In this document: positions 8,837 to 17,841 of the stretch, in pieces
How positions within the stretch are numbered: position 1 is the stretch's first letter
Layout: every line of letters starts with the position of its first letter
Assembly: GCF_001634625.1 (NCBI RefSeq)
Contig: NZ_LRSE01000019.1
Location: forward strand, 1-45,142
Direction: 5' to 3'
From: Croceicoccus bisphenolivorans
Lineage (GTDB): Bacteria; Pseudomonadota; Alphaproteobacteria; Sphingomonadales; Sphingomonadaceae
Length of the DNA stretch: 45,142 nt
Position numbers and translations under genes: made by a program
The notes under the pieces: generated by a model
The model's database searches: none
Told to the model about the DNA's origin: nothing
Seen by the model: only the letters and a program-made list of their open reading frames with translations

Positions 8837-9265
8837 CTATTCCGACAGCGCGTCGAGCATCATCCGGTGGGTCCGGATCAGGTGAGCGCGCATTGCTTCC
8901 TCCAGCTTGGGTGTGGGACGAACGATCGCCTCGCGACGGTCGACGGACGCGCGTTCCTTTATCAGGTAGCCATCATCGACGGCCCGCTTGAGCCGTTCTT
9001 CGCGCGTGCGGTTGGAACCGGATTTCATGCTCTGGCACGCGGCGCTGACCGTCATCGGGCGGTCCTTCATATGTGCCACCAGGCATCCGACCAGCAGGTA
9101 CCAGAACTCCTGCGTGAAATAGTCCGGCCTGCCTTCGAAAGTCTCGTCCCAGTCCCGCGCATAAAGTTCCAGCGCGGTTGCCCACCTGATCAGGCCATCG
9201 TCGTTCAGCCGTTCATCGACGCCATGCCCTCTAACCTTATTTGTCCGAGACCCATCACCGTCCAA
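8837..9265 (-). CDS. MarR-type winged-helix transcriptional regulator
   Basis: 142 residues. The middle and end resemble a MarR winged helix: a recognition-helix region MTVSAACQSMKSGSNRTREERLKRAV, then wing DDGYLIKERASVDRREAIVRPT and a closing helix LEEAMRAHLIRTHRMM. The likely start is TTG 9265, because no ATG or GTG lies in the first 30 codons and GGAGAGG is well placed upstream. It lies 99 bases before receptor 2 on the same strand and probably controls it. The ligand is unknown. The family call is moderate because the N-terminal half is not diagnostic. Confidence 0.75.
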   Translation of the reverse strand: MDGDGSRTNKVRGHGVDERLNDDGLIRWATALELYARDWDETFEGRPDYFTQEFWYLLVGCLVAHMKDRPMTVSAACQSMKSGSNRTREERLKRAVDDGYLIKERASVDRREAIVRPTPKLEEAMRAHLIRTHRMMLDALSE

Positions 9266-9721
9266 CTGCTCTGTCCTCTCCGCCTGTTGTCGGCACTATC
9301 AACTTTCTGCGCCAGTTCAAAGCAGCAAGGCGGGATGTCAACGGATCGCAAGGTGCTGTCAAAGGAACGGTCGATCGGAGGATCGGCTGCAACGCGCTTG
9401 TGCGGCGGGCCGTCGGTCCGATGCAGCACACGGCCTTCGATTGGCACCGGTGGCGCTCAGTCCGATAGCGTTCCGGGTGTCGCCCACTTTCCGGCGGTGC
9501 TTCGCATGTTCAAGACGGACGTGGAAATAGCGCAATCGGTTGGATGTGAATCCAGCGCAAAAACCATGCGAGGCGAGGGAGATGACACCGGTCCCGGGGC
9601 GTGAAAGCGGCCAGATACCTTTTGGGGCATCGTCAAAGGCAATGCGCCTGATGGGACAGTAAGCGGGTTGGGGTAGCTCGAGCGCCATGCCCCGACCTCG
9701 CAAACCCGCCAGCACAGTCCG
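9266..9721. other. 456-base gap without a recognisable gene
   Basis: Lies upstream of the MarR-type gene and downstream of the PQQ dehydrogenase stop. Open frames on both strands are short or of improbable composition, and none matches a family I know. The region adjacent to 9265 must hold the MarR/receptor promoter. I see no clear -35/-10 pair. Confidence 0.4.
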
Positions 9722-12163
9722 CTATTTCCGCTCGTTGTCAGAGATCATCCGGTTTGTCGTGTTGATGTCTGGCCGGTAATTTGTGTTCCCGTCGGCTGGA
9801 AGCGCAAAAGCCAGCAACTGGTCCGATCGCCCGCTCTTCATCGAGAAATGGCCGCTTGCCGGGATCACTATGAATTGGCGTCCACTTTTCCTGGAATAGT
9901 AAGTCATCGGGGCCGCATGACCGCCCGCGGGCAGGCGCGCTTCCCACAGAAGACGTCCTGTCTCAAGCTCGATCGCGCGCAGGGTTCGTTCCTGCGTAGC
10001 GGCGATGAAGATCAGACCCGATCGCGTTACAAGCGGTCCCCCCACGGCGGGAACACCCATGCGAATGGGAAGAGTGAAACGGAAATTCGCAGGGCCACTG
10101 TCACGTGCAGTGCCGAGCGGCTGGCGCCAGATCGTCTTGCGACTGTCCAGATCAACTGCGGCAATCTCGCTATAGGGCGGCTTGATGCACGGAACGTCGA
10201 ACGGCGAGACAAAACCATTCACTTGCACGGCATATGGCGTGCCCGCCTGAGGAGCGATTGTCAGAGCTTCGTTGTTGACTGACAACTTACCCCCGCCCGA
10301 AGGGGGGGCGGCATACGGCCTTATGCCTTTTCGGTCGGCTTCGGCCCGGGTGAGCATTTTGTTGTACATGGCGAAGTGATTGACGTTGAGGACCATCACC
10401 CGACGGTCAGGATCGACGGACACTCCTGCCCATCCGGACCCGCCCAGATAACCGGGGTAAACAATGCTGGGTTCAAGGCCGACCGGCGTATAATCTCCAT
10501 CGTAACGCGCCTGACGGAACTTTATGCGGCACCACAGCTGGTCGAAGGGGGTCATTCCCCACATGCTCGCTTCGGTCAATCGTTCACCGCCGAAAGATGG
10601 CATGCCAACAGGGTAGGGCTGCGTTGGAGACAACTTCTCGCCCGGTACAGGATCTTGCGGTACTGGACGCTCGACTGTTTTCACCAGAGGCTTGCCGGTA
10701 CGCCGGTCGAGAACAAAGAACTGACCGCGCTTTGTTGGCTGGATCAGAGCTGGACGCATACCCTGCGGCGTCTTGAACTCTATCAGCGTTGCCGGCGAGG
10801 CGACGTCATAGTCCCAGGAATCGAGATGGCTGGTCTGGAACGACCACCGTACTTCGCCGGTCTCGACATCAAGTGCGACTACCGAATTCGAATATTTGTT
10901 CATTGCAGGGGTGCGATGACGGGTGACATAGTCCGGTGTCGGCGCACCCGTCGGTACATAGGCAAGCCCAAGCGCATCGTCGCCGGTGATGGGTGCCCAT
11001 GCGTTGGGTGTACCACGGGTAAAGGTCAATCCGGCAGGCGGTAACCCGCGGCGTCCCGGCCTTCCAGCATCCCAGGCCCAGGCAAACTTGCCGGATATCA
11101 CATCGAAGGCCCGGATGGCGCCCGACGGTTCCTGAACGTGTTGCCCGTCCATCACGAACCCGCCAACGATAACTTTGCCCCGAACAACTGTCGGAGCCGA
11201 CGTGACCGTATAGTATTCCTTCTCGACGGTACCCATCCCCTGTAGCAGGCTCACTTCACCGTTGGCCCCAAATTCAGGGCACCGCCGGCCTGTCTTCGCA
11301 TCATGCGCAAACATGCGGGCGTCGAGCGTGAAGGAGATGATCCGCTCGCTGCAAAGTCCCGTGGCACCGGGTTGGCGATAATAGGCTACGCCCCGGCACA
11401 CCCGAATGGCGGACGCCGACTTGTCGAACTTCGGATCGAAGCGCCACACGGTTCGGCCCGTCTCTGGATCGAGTGCCAGCACTTCGCTATGCGTATTGCA
11501 CATGTAAAGCAGGTTCCCCACCATCAATGGTGTGGCTTCGAGCACGCCGAGCGGGCCGTCAGGCATGCCCAGATGCGCGGTCCAGGCAGGCTTGAGTTGC
11601 GAAACATTGGCCGGTGTGAGCTGTTGCAGGCCAGAGAAACGGTCTGAACGGCCACTTCCCCCAACATATGGCCAATCGCCTTCTATCGCAGGGGCGTCCA
11701 CGTTGATGATCGCCGACGAACCTGGCGCCTGTGGGATGTCGAGCGCCATCAAGAGGCCGACGCATGCCAGCAAACCTGTGCCTGCCCCGAAATACACGGG
11801 CGCCATGCGGACGGGACGCGCGCCTAATCCGTCCCAAAGCCAACCGGCGAAAAGCAGCCCGCCGAGCGCGAAGAAGAGATCGAGGCGCGGCAACAGGGCC
11901 CACCCGTCCAGTCGCGCTTCCCATAGCGACCACGCCAATGTCGCGGCAAACAGGATCAAAAACCAGATCACGCCGCGCCTGCAGCGTCGCCAGAGAAACA
12001 GGCCGGACATCAGCAGCCCTGCACCGGCAAGAAGGTAATAGGCGCTTCCGCCAAGGAATGTCAGCCAGGCTCCGGGAACGGCGAGAACAAGGCCCACCAC
12101 TATGAACAGCGCGGACGTTGCCCGCTCAAACCACATTCGCGCTGAAGTGCGATTGTCCACCAT
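9722..12163 (-). CDS. Membrane-bound PQQ-dependent dehydrogenase (glucose/quinate dehydrogenase family)
   Basis: Quinoprotein that oxidises a sugar, polyol or cyclic acid such as quinate in the periplasm and passes electrons to ubiquinone; 813 residues, the usual length. Five hydrophobic segments (about 15-36, 40-58, 64-80, 94-110, 121-142) anchor it. The propeller starts at WPYVGGSGRSDRFSGLQQLTPANVSQL (about 164-190). HLDSWDYD (446-453) contains the catalytic aspartate expected from membrane glucose dehydrogenase. Repeats such as LDPETGRTVWRF and LDVETGEVRWSF are W-motif blades. ATG 12163 has GGAG five bases upstream. No pqq synthesis genes are present in the window. Substrate cannot be decided between glucose-like and quinate/shikimate-like. 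Confidence 0.9.
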   Translation of the reverse strand: MVDNRTSARMWFERATSALFIVVGLVLAVPGAWLTFLGGSAYYLLAGAGLLMSGLFLWRRCRRGVIWFLILFAATLAWSLWEARLDGWALLPRLDLFFALGGLLFAGWLWDGLGARPVRMAPVYFGAGTGLLACVGLLMALDIPQAPGSSAIINVDAPAIEGDWPYVGGSGRSDRFSGLQQLTPANVSQLKPAWTAHLGMPDGPLGVLEATPLMVGNLLYMCNTHSEVLALDPETGRTVWRFDPKFDKSASAIRVCRGVAYYRQPGATGLCSERIISFTLDARMFAHDAKTGRRCPEFGANGEVSLLQGMGTVEKEYYTVTSAPTVVRGKVIVGGFVMDGQHVQEPSGAIRAFDVISGKFAWAWDAGRPGRRGLPPAGLTFTRGTPNAWAPITGDDALGLAYVPTGAPTPDYVTRHRTPAMNKYSNSVVALDVETGEVRWSFQTSHLDSWDYDVASPATLIEFKTPQGMRPALIQPTKRGQFFVLDRRTGKPLVKTVERPVPQDPVPGEKLSPTQPYPVGMPSFGGERLTEASMWGMTPFDQLWCRIKFRQARYDGDYTPVGLEPSIVYPGYLGGSGWAGVSVDPDRRVMVLNVNHFAMYNKMLTRAEADRKGIRPYAAPPSGGGKLSVNNEALTIAPQAGTPYAVQVNGFVSPFDVPCIKPPYSEIAAVDLDSRKTIWRQPLGTARDSGPANFRFTLPIRMGVPAVGGPLVTRSGLIFIAATQERTLRAIELETGRLLWEARLPAGGHAAPMTYYSRKSGRQFIVIPASGHFSMKSGRSDQLLAFALPADGNTNYRPDINTTNRMISDNERK

Positions 12164-12532
12164 AACCTCTCCTTGCGCCCATTATTTCCAGACCGGTCGC
12201 ATAATACTTATCCGGACGGCTATCTCGTTGAGAGAACGTCCGAAATTTGCTCCTTCCCGTTCACTGCGGATGTTTGCGGCGATCGCGGGATCGAACTTGT
12301 TCGCCCTGCGGTGGACCGTCATCTCTCAGCGAGCGGTCACCAGATCCTCAAATTCCTGCATGCTCAAAGTGAAACGACCATAAAGCCAAACCCCGAACCG
12401 GATGACGTCCGGCGGGAAGCGGCGTCGATCGAACGAGCGGCTTTCGCGCCGATTCCGCTAAGTGGCGATGCGCTGCATATGGCGTGAGATCAGCATCAGA
12501 CTGACAGCACCTGCGCCGGCGGTGTTGGTGGT
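12164..12532. other. 369-base gap between the GntR regulator and the PQQ dehydrogenase
   Basis: No intact gene is evident. A short stretch at 12398-12422, readable as PEPDDVRREA on the plus strand, resembles 28279-28303 (PKPDDVGRKA), matching at 21 of 25 bases. It may be a shared remnant. The first bases upstream of 12163 must hold the ribosome site and probably the promoter of the PQQ dehydrogenase. Confidence 0.35.
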
Positions 12533-13258
12533 CTAGTGCCTGATTGAACGCTTCTTCCCACGGTTTGCCGCTGCGTGATCCGGGCCGACCGCAACATTCA
12601 GGGCAATTGGATTGACCCATGCGCGCTCAATCTTTGCCCATACTCGCAAGGCTTCGAATGCAGCTTCGCCATCACCCCGCTCGACAAACTCCAACACGTC
12701 GTCGAGGCGCCGGGTATGTTCGACTACTTCATCCACGAAGGGAATAGAGTCGATTATAAATTCTTTTAATAGAGAACTTACTCCACGATTAAGCAAGCTT
12801 GAAAGGTATTGATTTTCAGTAAGCAATAATATTCTATCATGAATATTATAAAATCCTTCAAGATGGTCTCTTTGATCCCTTGGATTTAAATCGATAAGAT
12901 CTTGGCGAATATCTTTCAATATTTTCATATTATTTTTATTTTTATTTACAGATATCGCGGCTTCTTTCATCGCTCCCGCAAAAAGCAGAGTGTTTACCGA
13001 AAGAATTTTCAAAACATCTTCGAAAGACAGTCGCCGAACCATCGCTCCTTTGAAACGTTGAACGTCAAGGACGCCGTCTTGCTTCAGCCGCGCGAAAGCT
13101 TCGCGAAGAACGTTCTTGCTGACGCCGAGTTGTTCGGCGAGATCGCTTTCCTGAAGTCGCTGGCCAGCGACAAAGCGCCCCGATGCGATGCGAGTCAGGA
13201 TTGTCTGTACTGAAACATCGACCGCACTAAGCGAATCTTCCTTGTTATCGTTTCCCAT
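12533..13258 (-). CDS. GntR-family (FadR/FCD) transcriptional regulator 1
   Basis: 241 residues. An N-terminal winged helix (about 12-78) includes SGRFVAGQRLQESDLAEQLGVSKNVLREAFARLKQDG. A helical FCD effector domain ends HTRRLDDVLEFVERGDGEAAFEALRVW. It is a close paralogue of the regulator at 26041, with shared blocks GRFVAGQRL, LGVSK-VLREAFA and GDG-AAFEALRVW. It is divergent from the NTF2-like/receptor/SDR genes, and a palindromic element lies between, so it probably represses those and itself. The codons from about 12730 to 12960 are strikingly AT-rich (Lys/Asn/Ile/Leu-rich protein) compared with all neighbours. Effector is probably a small carboxylate, as in this family, but this is inference. 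Confidence 0.88.
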   Translation of the reverse strand: MGNDNKEDSLSAVDVSVQTILTRIASGRFVAGQRLQESDLAEQLGVSKNVLREAFARLKQDGVLDVQRFKGAMVRRLSFEDVLKILSVNTLLFAGAMKEAAISVNKNKNNMKILKDIRQDLIDLNPRDQRDHLEGFYNIHDRILLLTENQYLSSLLNRGVSSLLKEFIIDSIPFVDEVVEHTRRLDDVLEFVERGDGEAAFEALRVWAKIERAWVNPIALNVAVGPDHAAANRGKKRSIRH

Positions 13259-13381
13259 TTCCGTCCTTCATGCCAGCTGCGCACCGTGGTTTGGGGTTGG
13301 CCAGGTGAATTCCGGTCCGCGCTGCTGTGCTCTCAGCATATCGCCAGAGATGTGGCAATCGCAAGGCTCGCGTAAAATTAT

Positions 13382-13397
13382 CCTATGATATCATCCT
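13382..13397. promoter_or_regulatory. Candidate GntR operator, copy 1
   Basis: The 16 bases CCTATGATATCATCCT contain the palindrome ATGATATCAT (13385-13394). They lie in the gap between GntR regulator 1 and the divergent NTF2-like gene. The identical 16 bases occur in reverse orientation at 14050-14065. A plausible plus-strand promoter overlaps it: TTATCC (13378-13383), 18 bases, TAAAAT (13402-13407). Binding there would block both directions. Confidence 0.6.
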
Positions 13398-13451
13398 GTG
13401 ATAAAATAGTGGTGTTTGCGGTCTGGCGCGACGGTTTCGAGAGGAAATGAC

Positions 13452-13892
13452 ATGTATGAATTCGGTTTGGCCAGTGCTGATGCATTGGCCGTAGTTGGTG
13501 TTTGGAACGAATATGCGCGGTGCCTGGATCGCCTCGATTATGATGCTCTTCTAGAGCTATGTACGCCGGACGTTTCGTGGTCGTCGATCGGCTTCGGCGG
13601 TGCGCAAGGTGCGGCTGAGGTTCGCGAATTTTTCAAGCATCATGAGAGTGTTGCGAGAGAGGGCGGCGAAGGAGGTCGGCCTGTCTGGGCGCATGTCATG
13701 GCAAACCCGTCGGTGGCAGTCGACGGCAACGCGGCGGTTGGGAAATTCTATCTGACCGCTTACAAGTTCGAAGGGGCGGATCGGACGCCGGTGGTCGCCA
13801 GACTCAGCGACTACCGAGTCGAGTTTGTCCGCCTGGACGGCTGTTGGCGGATCAAGACGATCTTCATGGACGATTTCCCTGGATCTGCTTGA
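13452..13892 (+). CDS. NTF2/SnoaL-like small alpha+beta barrel protein
   Basis: 146 residues, the usual size of SnoaL-like polyketide-cyclase, ketosteroid-isomerase and dehydratase-like proteins. The first helix VVGVWNEYARCLDRLDYDALLELCTPDVSWS is the typical opening of the cone fold. The block AEVREFFKHHESVAREGGEGGRPVWAHVMANPSVAVDGNAAVGKFYL and the closing WRIKTIFMDDF match the family pattern. ATG 13452 follows GAGG by seven bases; an upstream in-frame start at 13416 lacks this. It leads a transcription unit with TonB receptor 3 and an SDR. It may isomerise or dehydrate a cyclic substrate, but sequence alone cannot show activity. Confidence 0.8.
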   Translation: MYEFGLASADALAVVGVWNEYARCLDRLDYDALLELCTPDVSWSSIGFGGAQGAAEVREFFKHHESVAREGGEGGRPVWAHVMANPSVAVDGNAAVGKFYLTAYKFEGADRTPVVARLSDYRVEFVRLDGCWRIKTIFMDDFPGSA

Positions 13893-14049
13893 GCGCTTTC
13901 GGATCGGTTCTCATGCCATTCTGATAATATCGTTATAATACAATTTATTGACTTCAAATTATTCGGTGACCTGCATTCGCGGGCACCGATTTTTTTGGCT
14001 CTGCGTCCCCTCTATTTCAGGGCGGTTCAGAGCGGGGCTTGCATATGAA

Positions 14050-14065
14050 AGGATGATATCATAGG
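14050..14065. promoter_or_regulatory. Candidate GntR operator, copy 2
   Basis: AGGATGATATCATAGG is the exact reverse complement of 13382-13397. It lies 70 bases before TonB receptor 3. It sits in the spacer of a possible promoter TTGCAT (14039-14044), 17 bases, TAGGGT (14062-14067), whose -10 is weak. Two perfect copies around one gene, next to a divergent GntR gene, suggest a DNA loop or dual repression. Confidence 0.6.
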
Positions 14066-14134
14066 GTGAAAACACCATGCGATAAGTCATGGGATGGGTT
14101 TTAGAGGCGGTTAATCCGCTCGGAGGAGGCGTAG

Positions 14135-16723
14135 ATGAGGCATTGGGTGTTGGTTAACGCCAGCGTGATCGCATTTGTGGCGCAGAGCGGCACGGCTATT
14201 GCTCAGCAGGACCCCGAGGCAGATGTGGGAACTGGGTCCACTGCGCCAGGAGAAATCATAGTAACTGCGCAGAAACGCAGTGAATCCATAAATAAAGTAG
14301 GATTGACGGTTTCCGCGGCTACTGGGGAACAGCTGGCACTTCGCGGGATAACGGATACATCGGGCCTGGAAAAAATAGTTCCCGGCTTCACTTATACGCG
14401 ATCCCCGTATGCGACGCCTGTATTTACGCTTCGCGGTATTGGCCTCTACGACTATAGCCTTGCATCATCGCCATCTGTCGCTGTTTATATGGATCAGGTC
14501 CCGCTGCCTTATCCCACGATGACCGATACCGTCGCGCTTGATATTCAGCGCGTGGAAGTGCTGAAGGGGCCGCAGGGTACCCTGTTCGGGCAAAGTTCGA
14601 CCGGCGGCGCTATCAACTATATCGCGAACATGCCGACGAGCCATTTCGAGGCCGGTGTTGAGGCCGGTGTCGACAATTTCGGCAAGCTGGAGGCTAACGG
14701 TTTTCTGAGCGGGCCTCTGACCGAAGGATTGAACGGACGGCTCGCACTTTCCGGAGCGCACGGAGGTGATTGGCAAAGGAATACAGCCGACCGAACGCAA
14801 AAATTGGGGGATGATCGCAAGTTCGCTGTACGAGGGACGCTGGATTGGGAGGCGAACGATCGTCTGCGCTTCGTCGCGACCGGCACATTCAGCAGCGATC
14901 GGTCCGACGTGCAGGCACCCCAATTTACCTATGCGTCGTTGAACACTTACGGCACTCCGGAACAGGCCGCCGCAGTGGAGGCTCCACCCATTTCGCAGAA
15001 CCCTTTTGCGGTTGTCGATCCGGCGCTGTTCGATTCCTACACCAACCCGGAAAGCGCGCGCTTCGATCCGACCTTCATTACCCGGCAGACGGTGGTTTTC
15101 GACCGTGCGGCGTCTGGGCGCGAAGGAACGTTGACTTATCTGGGAACCGAGAACCCGGGGAGTGACGCGCGCGATGCGACATGGACTCCCGGCTTCCCGC
15201 AGCGCAAGAACGATAAGCTCTACATCGCCTCCCTTAGGGCGGACTATAATGTAGCCGATGACGTCACCGTTACGTCCTTGTCTTCATACAGCCGAAAGAA
15301 CATCGACCAGTCATTTGACAATGACGCGACGGCGGCTCCCCAGTTGGATACCCTTCTGTTCGGGCATCAGGAATTTATCAGCCAGGAATTGCGCGTTGCC
15401 CTGGATACCGACAGGTTCCACGGTCTGGTGGGTGCCAGTTATGATCATTCGAACGTTGAAGACAATCTTCTGTTTGATCTGACCGAATCCGGATTTAATT
15501 CACCGCTGCCGGGTCAGGAATTTTCGACCGCTGTACAAAATATGCGGCAGAAAATCGATAATTACAGCCTGTTTGCAAACGCCGAGCTGGAAATCGCTGA
15601 TGGACTGAAAGTACAGGGGGGAATTCGTTACAACTGGTCGAACCGGAGTGCGGATCTGTGTACGTTCGATCCGCCGTCTGATGAGGGGCAGAACTACGCG
15701 AAGACATTCGGCAATGCCGATATCGTGCCCGACTTCGGATTTTACGATTTGCAGACGGCCTTCGGACTTGATCCGGCGGGTCATGTTGTCGTCGGCCCCG
15801 GTGAGTGCGGTACTTTCAATACCAGCGTTCCGACGAGCGACCCTGCCTATCTGCGTCCGATCATTGAGCCGTTTGAAGTCAAGCTTCGCGAAACGAATGT
15901 CCCGTGGCGGGCCGGTCTGAGCTATCAGTTGCAGCAGGGAACGTTGCTCTACGCAACGATAAGCAAAGGCTATAAATCGGGCATTATCGGTAACTTCGCC
16001 GCGGCGATCACCAGCCAGTATCGCGCTGCGCCTCAGGAAAAGTTGCTGGCGTACGAGGCCGGTTTCAAGGCGCCTTTGCTGGGTAGGCGCGTTCAACTGA
16101 ACGGTGCGACCTTTTATTACGACTACACCGACAAGCAAGTTCGGGGCCGCGTCCAGGATCCGATTTTCGGATTGGTTGAAACCACCACCAACATACCGAA
16201 ATCGTCCGTATTTGGTATCGAGGGTGAACTTGCCGCAAACCCGGTGCGGGGACTTACGCTCTCGCTCAGCGGGACATATCTGAAGGCGAAGATCACGGAG
16301 AGTTTTTCGTCATTCGACGGTCAGGCGGTCTACAACCAGACGGGCTATACCGGCGACTTCGATGGAGCGCGATTGCCTTATACCCCGCGCTATTCTGCTG
16401 CCGCCAGCATTGACTACCAATTCGGCTTATCTGACACGCTGAATGGCTTCATCGGGGGCGGGATCACGTATCGCGGTGAAACCAACGCGACCTTTGAGAA
16501 CGAGATCCTGAGAGCGGACGAATTCCGTCTTCCCGATTACGTCCTGCTCGATTCACATCTTGGCTTGGCGTCTGCGGACGGGCGGTGGACTGCAACGCTG
16601 TACTGCAACAACTGCACGAATACCTACTACGTGCAATCCCGTTTCCTGACGAACGACACTGCATTCCGCTTTGCCGGAAGGCCTGCGACTGTTGGCGTGA
16701 AGTTAAACTGGAAGATTGATTGA
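14135..16723 (+). CDS. TonB-dependent outer-membrane receptor (3)
   Basis: 862 residues, the longest receptor here. Signal peptide ending AIA|Q (23), TonB-box-like EIIVTAQKR (40-48), plug motifs LRGIGLYDY, YMDQVPLPYP and VEVLKGPQGTLFGQSSTGG, barrel ending GVKLNWKID. ATG 14135 follows a strong GGAGGAGG. An unusual C-N-N-C-T cysteine pair stands close to the C-terminus in YCNNCTNTYYVQ. Lies 242 bases after the NTF2-like gene, with its own operator copy, and 39 bases before an SDR gene. Ligand unknown. Confidence 0.93.
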   Translation: MRHWVLVNASVIAFVAQSGTAIAQQDPEADVGTGSTAPGEIIVTAQKRSESINKVGLTVSAATGEQLALRGITDTSGLEKIVPGFTYTRSPYATPVFTLRGIGLYDYSLASSPSVAVYMDQVPLPYPTMTDTVALDIQRVEVLKGPQGTLFGQSSTGGAINYIANMPTSHFEAGVEAGVDNFGKLEANGFLSGPLTEGLNGRLALSGAHGGDWQRNTADRTQKLGDDRKFAVRGTLDWEANDRLRFVATGTFSSDRSDVQAPQFTYASLNTYGTPEQAAAVEAPPISQNPFAVVDPALFDSYTNPESARFDPTFITRQTVVFDRAASGREGTLTYLGTENPGSDARDATWTPGFPQRKNDKLYIASLRADYNVADDVTVTSLSSYSRKNIDQSFDNDATAAPQLDTLLFGHQEFISQELRVALDTDRFHGLVGASYDHSNVEDNLLFDLTESGFNSPLPGQEFSTAVQNMRQKIDNYSLFANAELEIADGLKVQGGIRYNWSNRSADLCTFDPPSDEGQNYAKTFGNADIVPDFGFYDLQTAFGLDPAGHVVVGPGECGTFNTSVPTSDPAYLRPIIEPFEVKLRETNVPWRAGLSYQLQQGTLLYATISKGYKSGIIGNFAAAITSQYRAAPQEKLLAYEAGFKAPLLGRRVQLNGATFYYDYTDKQVRGRVQDPIFGLVETTTNIPKSSVFGIEGELAANPVRGLTLSLSGTYLKAKITESFSSFDGQAVYNQTGYTGDFDGARLPYTPRYSAAASIDYQFGLSDTLNGFIGGGITYRGETNATFENEILRADEFRLPDYVLLDSHLGLASADGRWTATLYCNNCTNTYYVQSRFLTNDTAFRFAGRPATVGVKLNWKID

Positions 16724-16762
16724 ACGCATTCGAACTCCGCTGGGAAAGGGAAACGGGACGGG

Positions 16763-17494
16763 ATGGGCACTGAAGGAAAGGTGGTGATCGTCACCGGGGC
16801 AGCCGCTGGTCAAGGCGAAGCGGAGGCAGAGGTGCTTGCGGCTGCCGGCAACACAGTGGTTTTGACCGACATTTCGGAAGAGGGCGCTAAAGTCGCGGCG
16901 AGATTGGGAAAGAATGCCCTGTTTCGTCGGCAGGACGTCTCCGACGCATCGGGCTGGACTGCTCTCGTCTCCGAAGTGTTGGAGCGTTTCGGGCGGATCG
17001 ATGCGCTGGTCAACAATGCCGGAATATACGCACCGGGAACGTTGCTCGAAACGGATCAAGCGCTGTGGGAGAAGCACTACTCGGTGAATATGCTGGGTTG
17101 CTACTTGGGTATGCGGTCGGTGGCGCAGGCTATGGTCGACGGCGGGCATGGCGGCTCGATTGTCAACATCTCCTCCATATCGTCCCTACGCGGCGTGCCT
17201 GGCGCATTTGCCTATGCGGGGACGAAATGGGCGATGCGCGGTATGTCCAAATGCGCTGCGCTGGAGCTGGGGAAACACGGAATTCGCGTGAACACCGTCA
17301 TTCCGGGCATCGTGGATACCGCCATGCATCAGCTCAACAGCCCGGAGCAGAGGGCGGCGATGGAGTCTGCCATTCCGCTGGGCAGACCGGGCTCGCCGAT
17401 GGAGGTCGCGCAGTTGGTTGCGTTTCTTCTATCCGACGGCGCGTCGTATATCACTGGATCCGAACTGACGATCGACGGTGGTATCTTTGCGTGA
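16763..17494 (+). CDS. Short-chain dehydrogenase/reductase (SDR)
   Basis: Classical cytoplasmic NAD(P)-dependent SDR, 243 residues. TGAAAGQG (11-18) binds the cofactor, with the acidic LTD at 34-36 suggesting NAD. NNAG is at 84-87, catalytic S138 in NISSISS, and Y151-x3-K155 in YAGTK. VIPGIVDTAM and the end SYITGSELTIDGGIFA are typical of the family. A purine-rich GGGACGGG directly precedes the start. It is the last gene after receptor 3 and probably oxidises or reduces an alcohol/ketone, perhaps on a ring, of the compound that the receptor imports. Confidence 0.92.
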   Translation: MGTEGKVVIVTGAAAGQGEAEAEVLAAAGNTVVLTDISEEGAKVAARLGKNALFRRQDVSDASGWTALVSEVLERFGRIDALVNNAGIYAPGTLLETDQALWEKHYSVNMLGCYLGMRSVAQAMVDGGHGGSIVNISSISSLRGVPGAFAYAGTKWAMRGMSKCAALELGKHGIRVNTVIPGIVDTAMHQLNSPEQRAAMESAIPLGRPGSPMEVAQLVAFLLSDGASYITGSELTIDGGIFA

Positions 17495-17810
17495 ATTAGC
17501 CGCGCCAGAGTGCGGATCGGCAATTCCAGCCGTGTTGCTGTTTGATGGCGAACTGGTAGCCCCGCGCTGCGGCACTGACAGCAATCGGTGATTTATCCTG
17601 CATGGGTTCCGTCAAGGATCAGAAGCCTGCGCCTTCACCGGGGCACGCGTCGCGGCAAGGTCCGCTCAGACCTGGCTGATCATTCGGTCGGGGGAGGTCC
17701 GGCGTGCGGGCACCGGCAGGGCCATCGATCATCGATGCCACGCAAACAGGCCGGACCAATGGCGATACTCTGACTGATCACCCTGTCAGATCCATTTTCC
17801 CTGGACAGTG
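17495..17810. other. Convergent gap, no gene seen
   Basis: About 340 bases separate the SDR stop from the cytochrome c stop. No credible frame was found. The only clear structure is the hairpin at 17811-17841 at the cytochrome end. Confidence 0.4.
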
Positions 17811-17841
17811 TAGCGGCGATCTGCAGAAGTTATCGCCGCTA
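17811..17841 (-). terminator. Hairpin overlapping the cytochrome c1 stop codon
   Basis: A perfect 10-bp stem TAGCGGCGAT / ATCGCCGCTA with an 11-base loop. On the minus strand its first base is the T of the TAG stop, so it immediately ends the flavoprotein/cytochrome unit. No T-tract follows. Confidence 0.55.

Noticed and set aside
8831-9604. 257-codon plus-strand frame
   Set aside because: Antisense to the MarR-type gene and continuing into a gene-free gap; no homology recognised.
17717-17745. ATCGATCATCGAT near-palindrome considered as an operator
   Set aside because: Lies between two convergent genes with no promoter to regulate, and is made of a common GATC/ATCGAT pattern.
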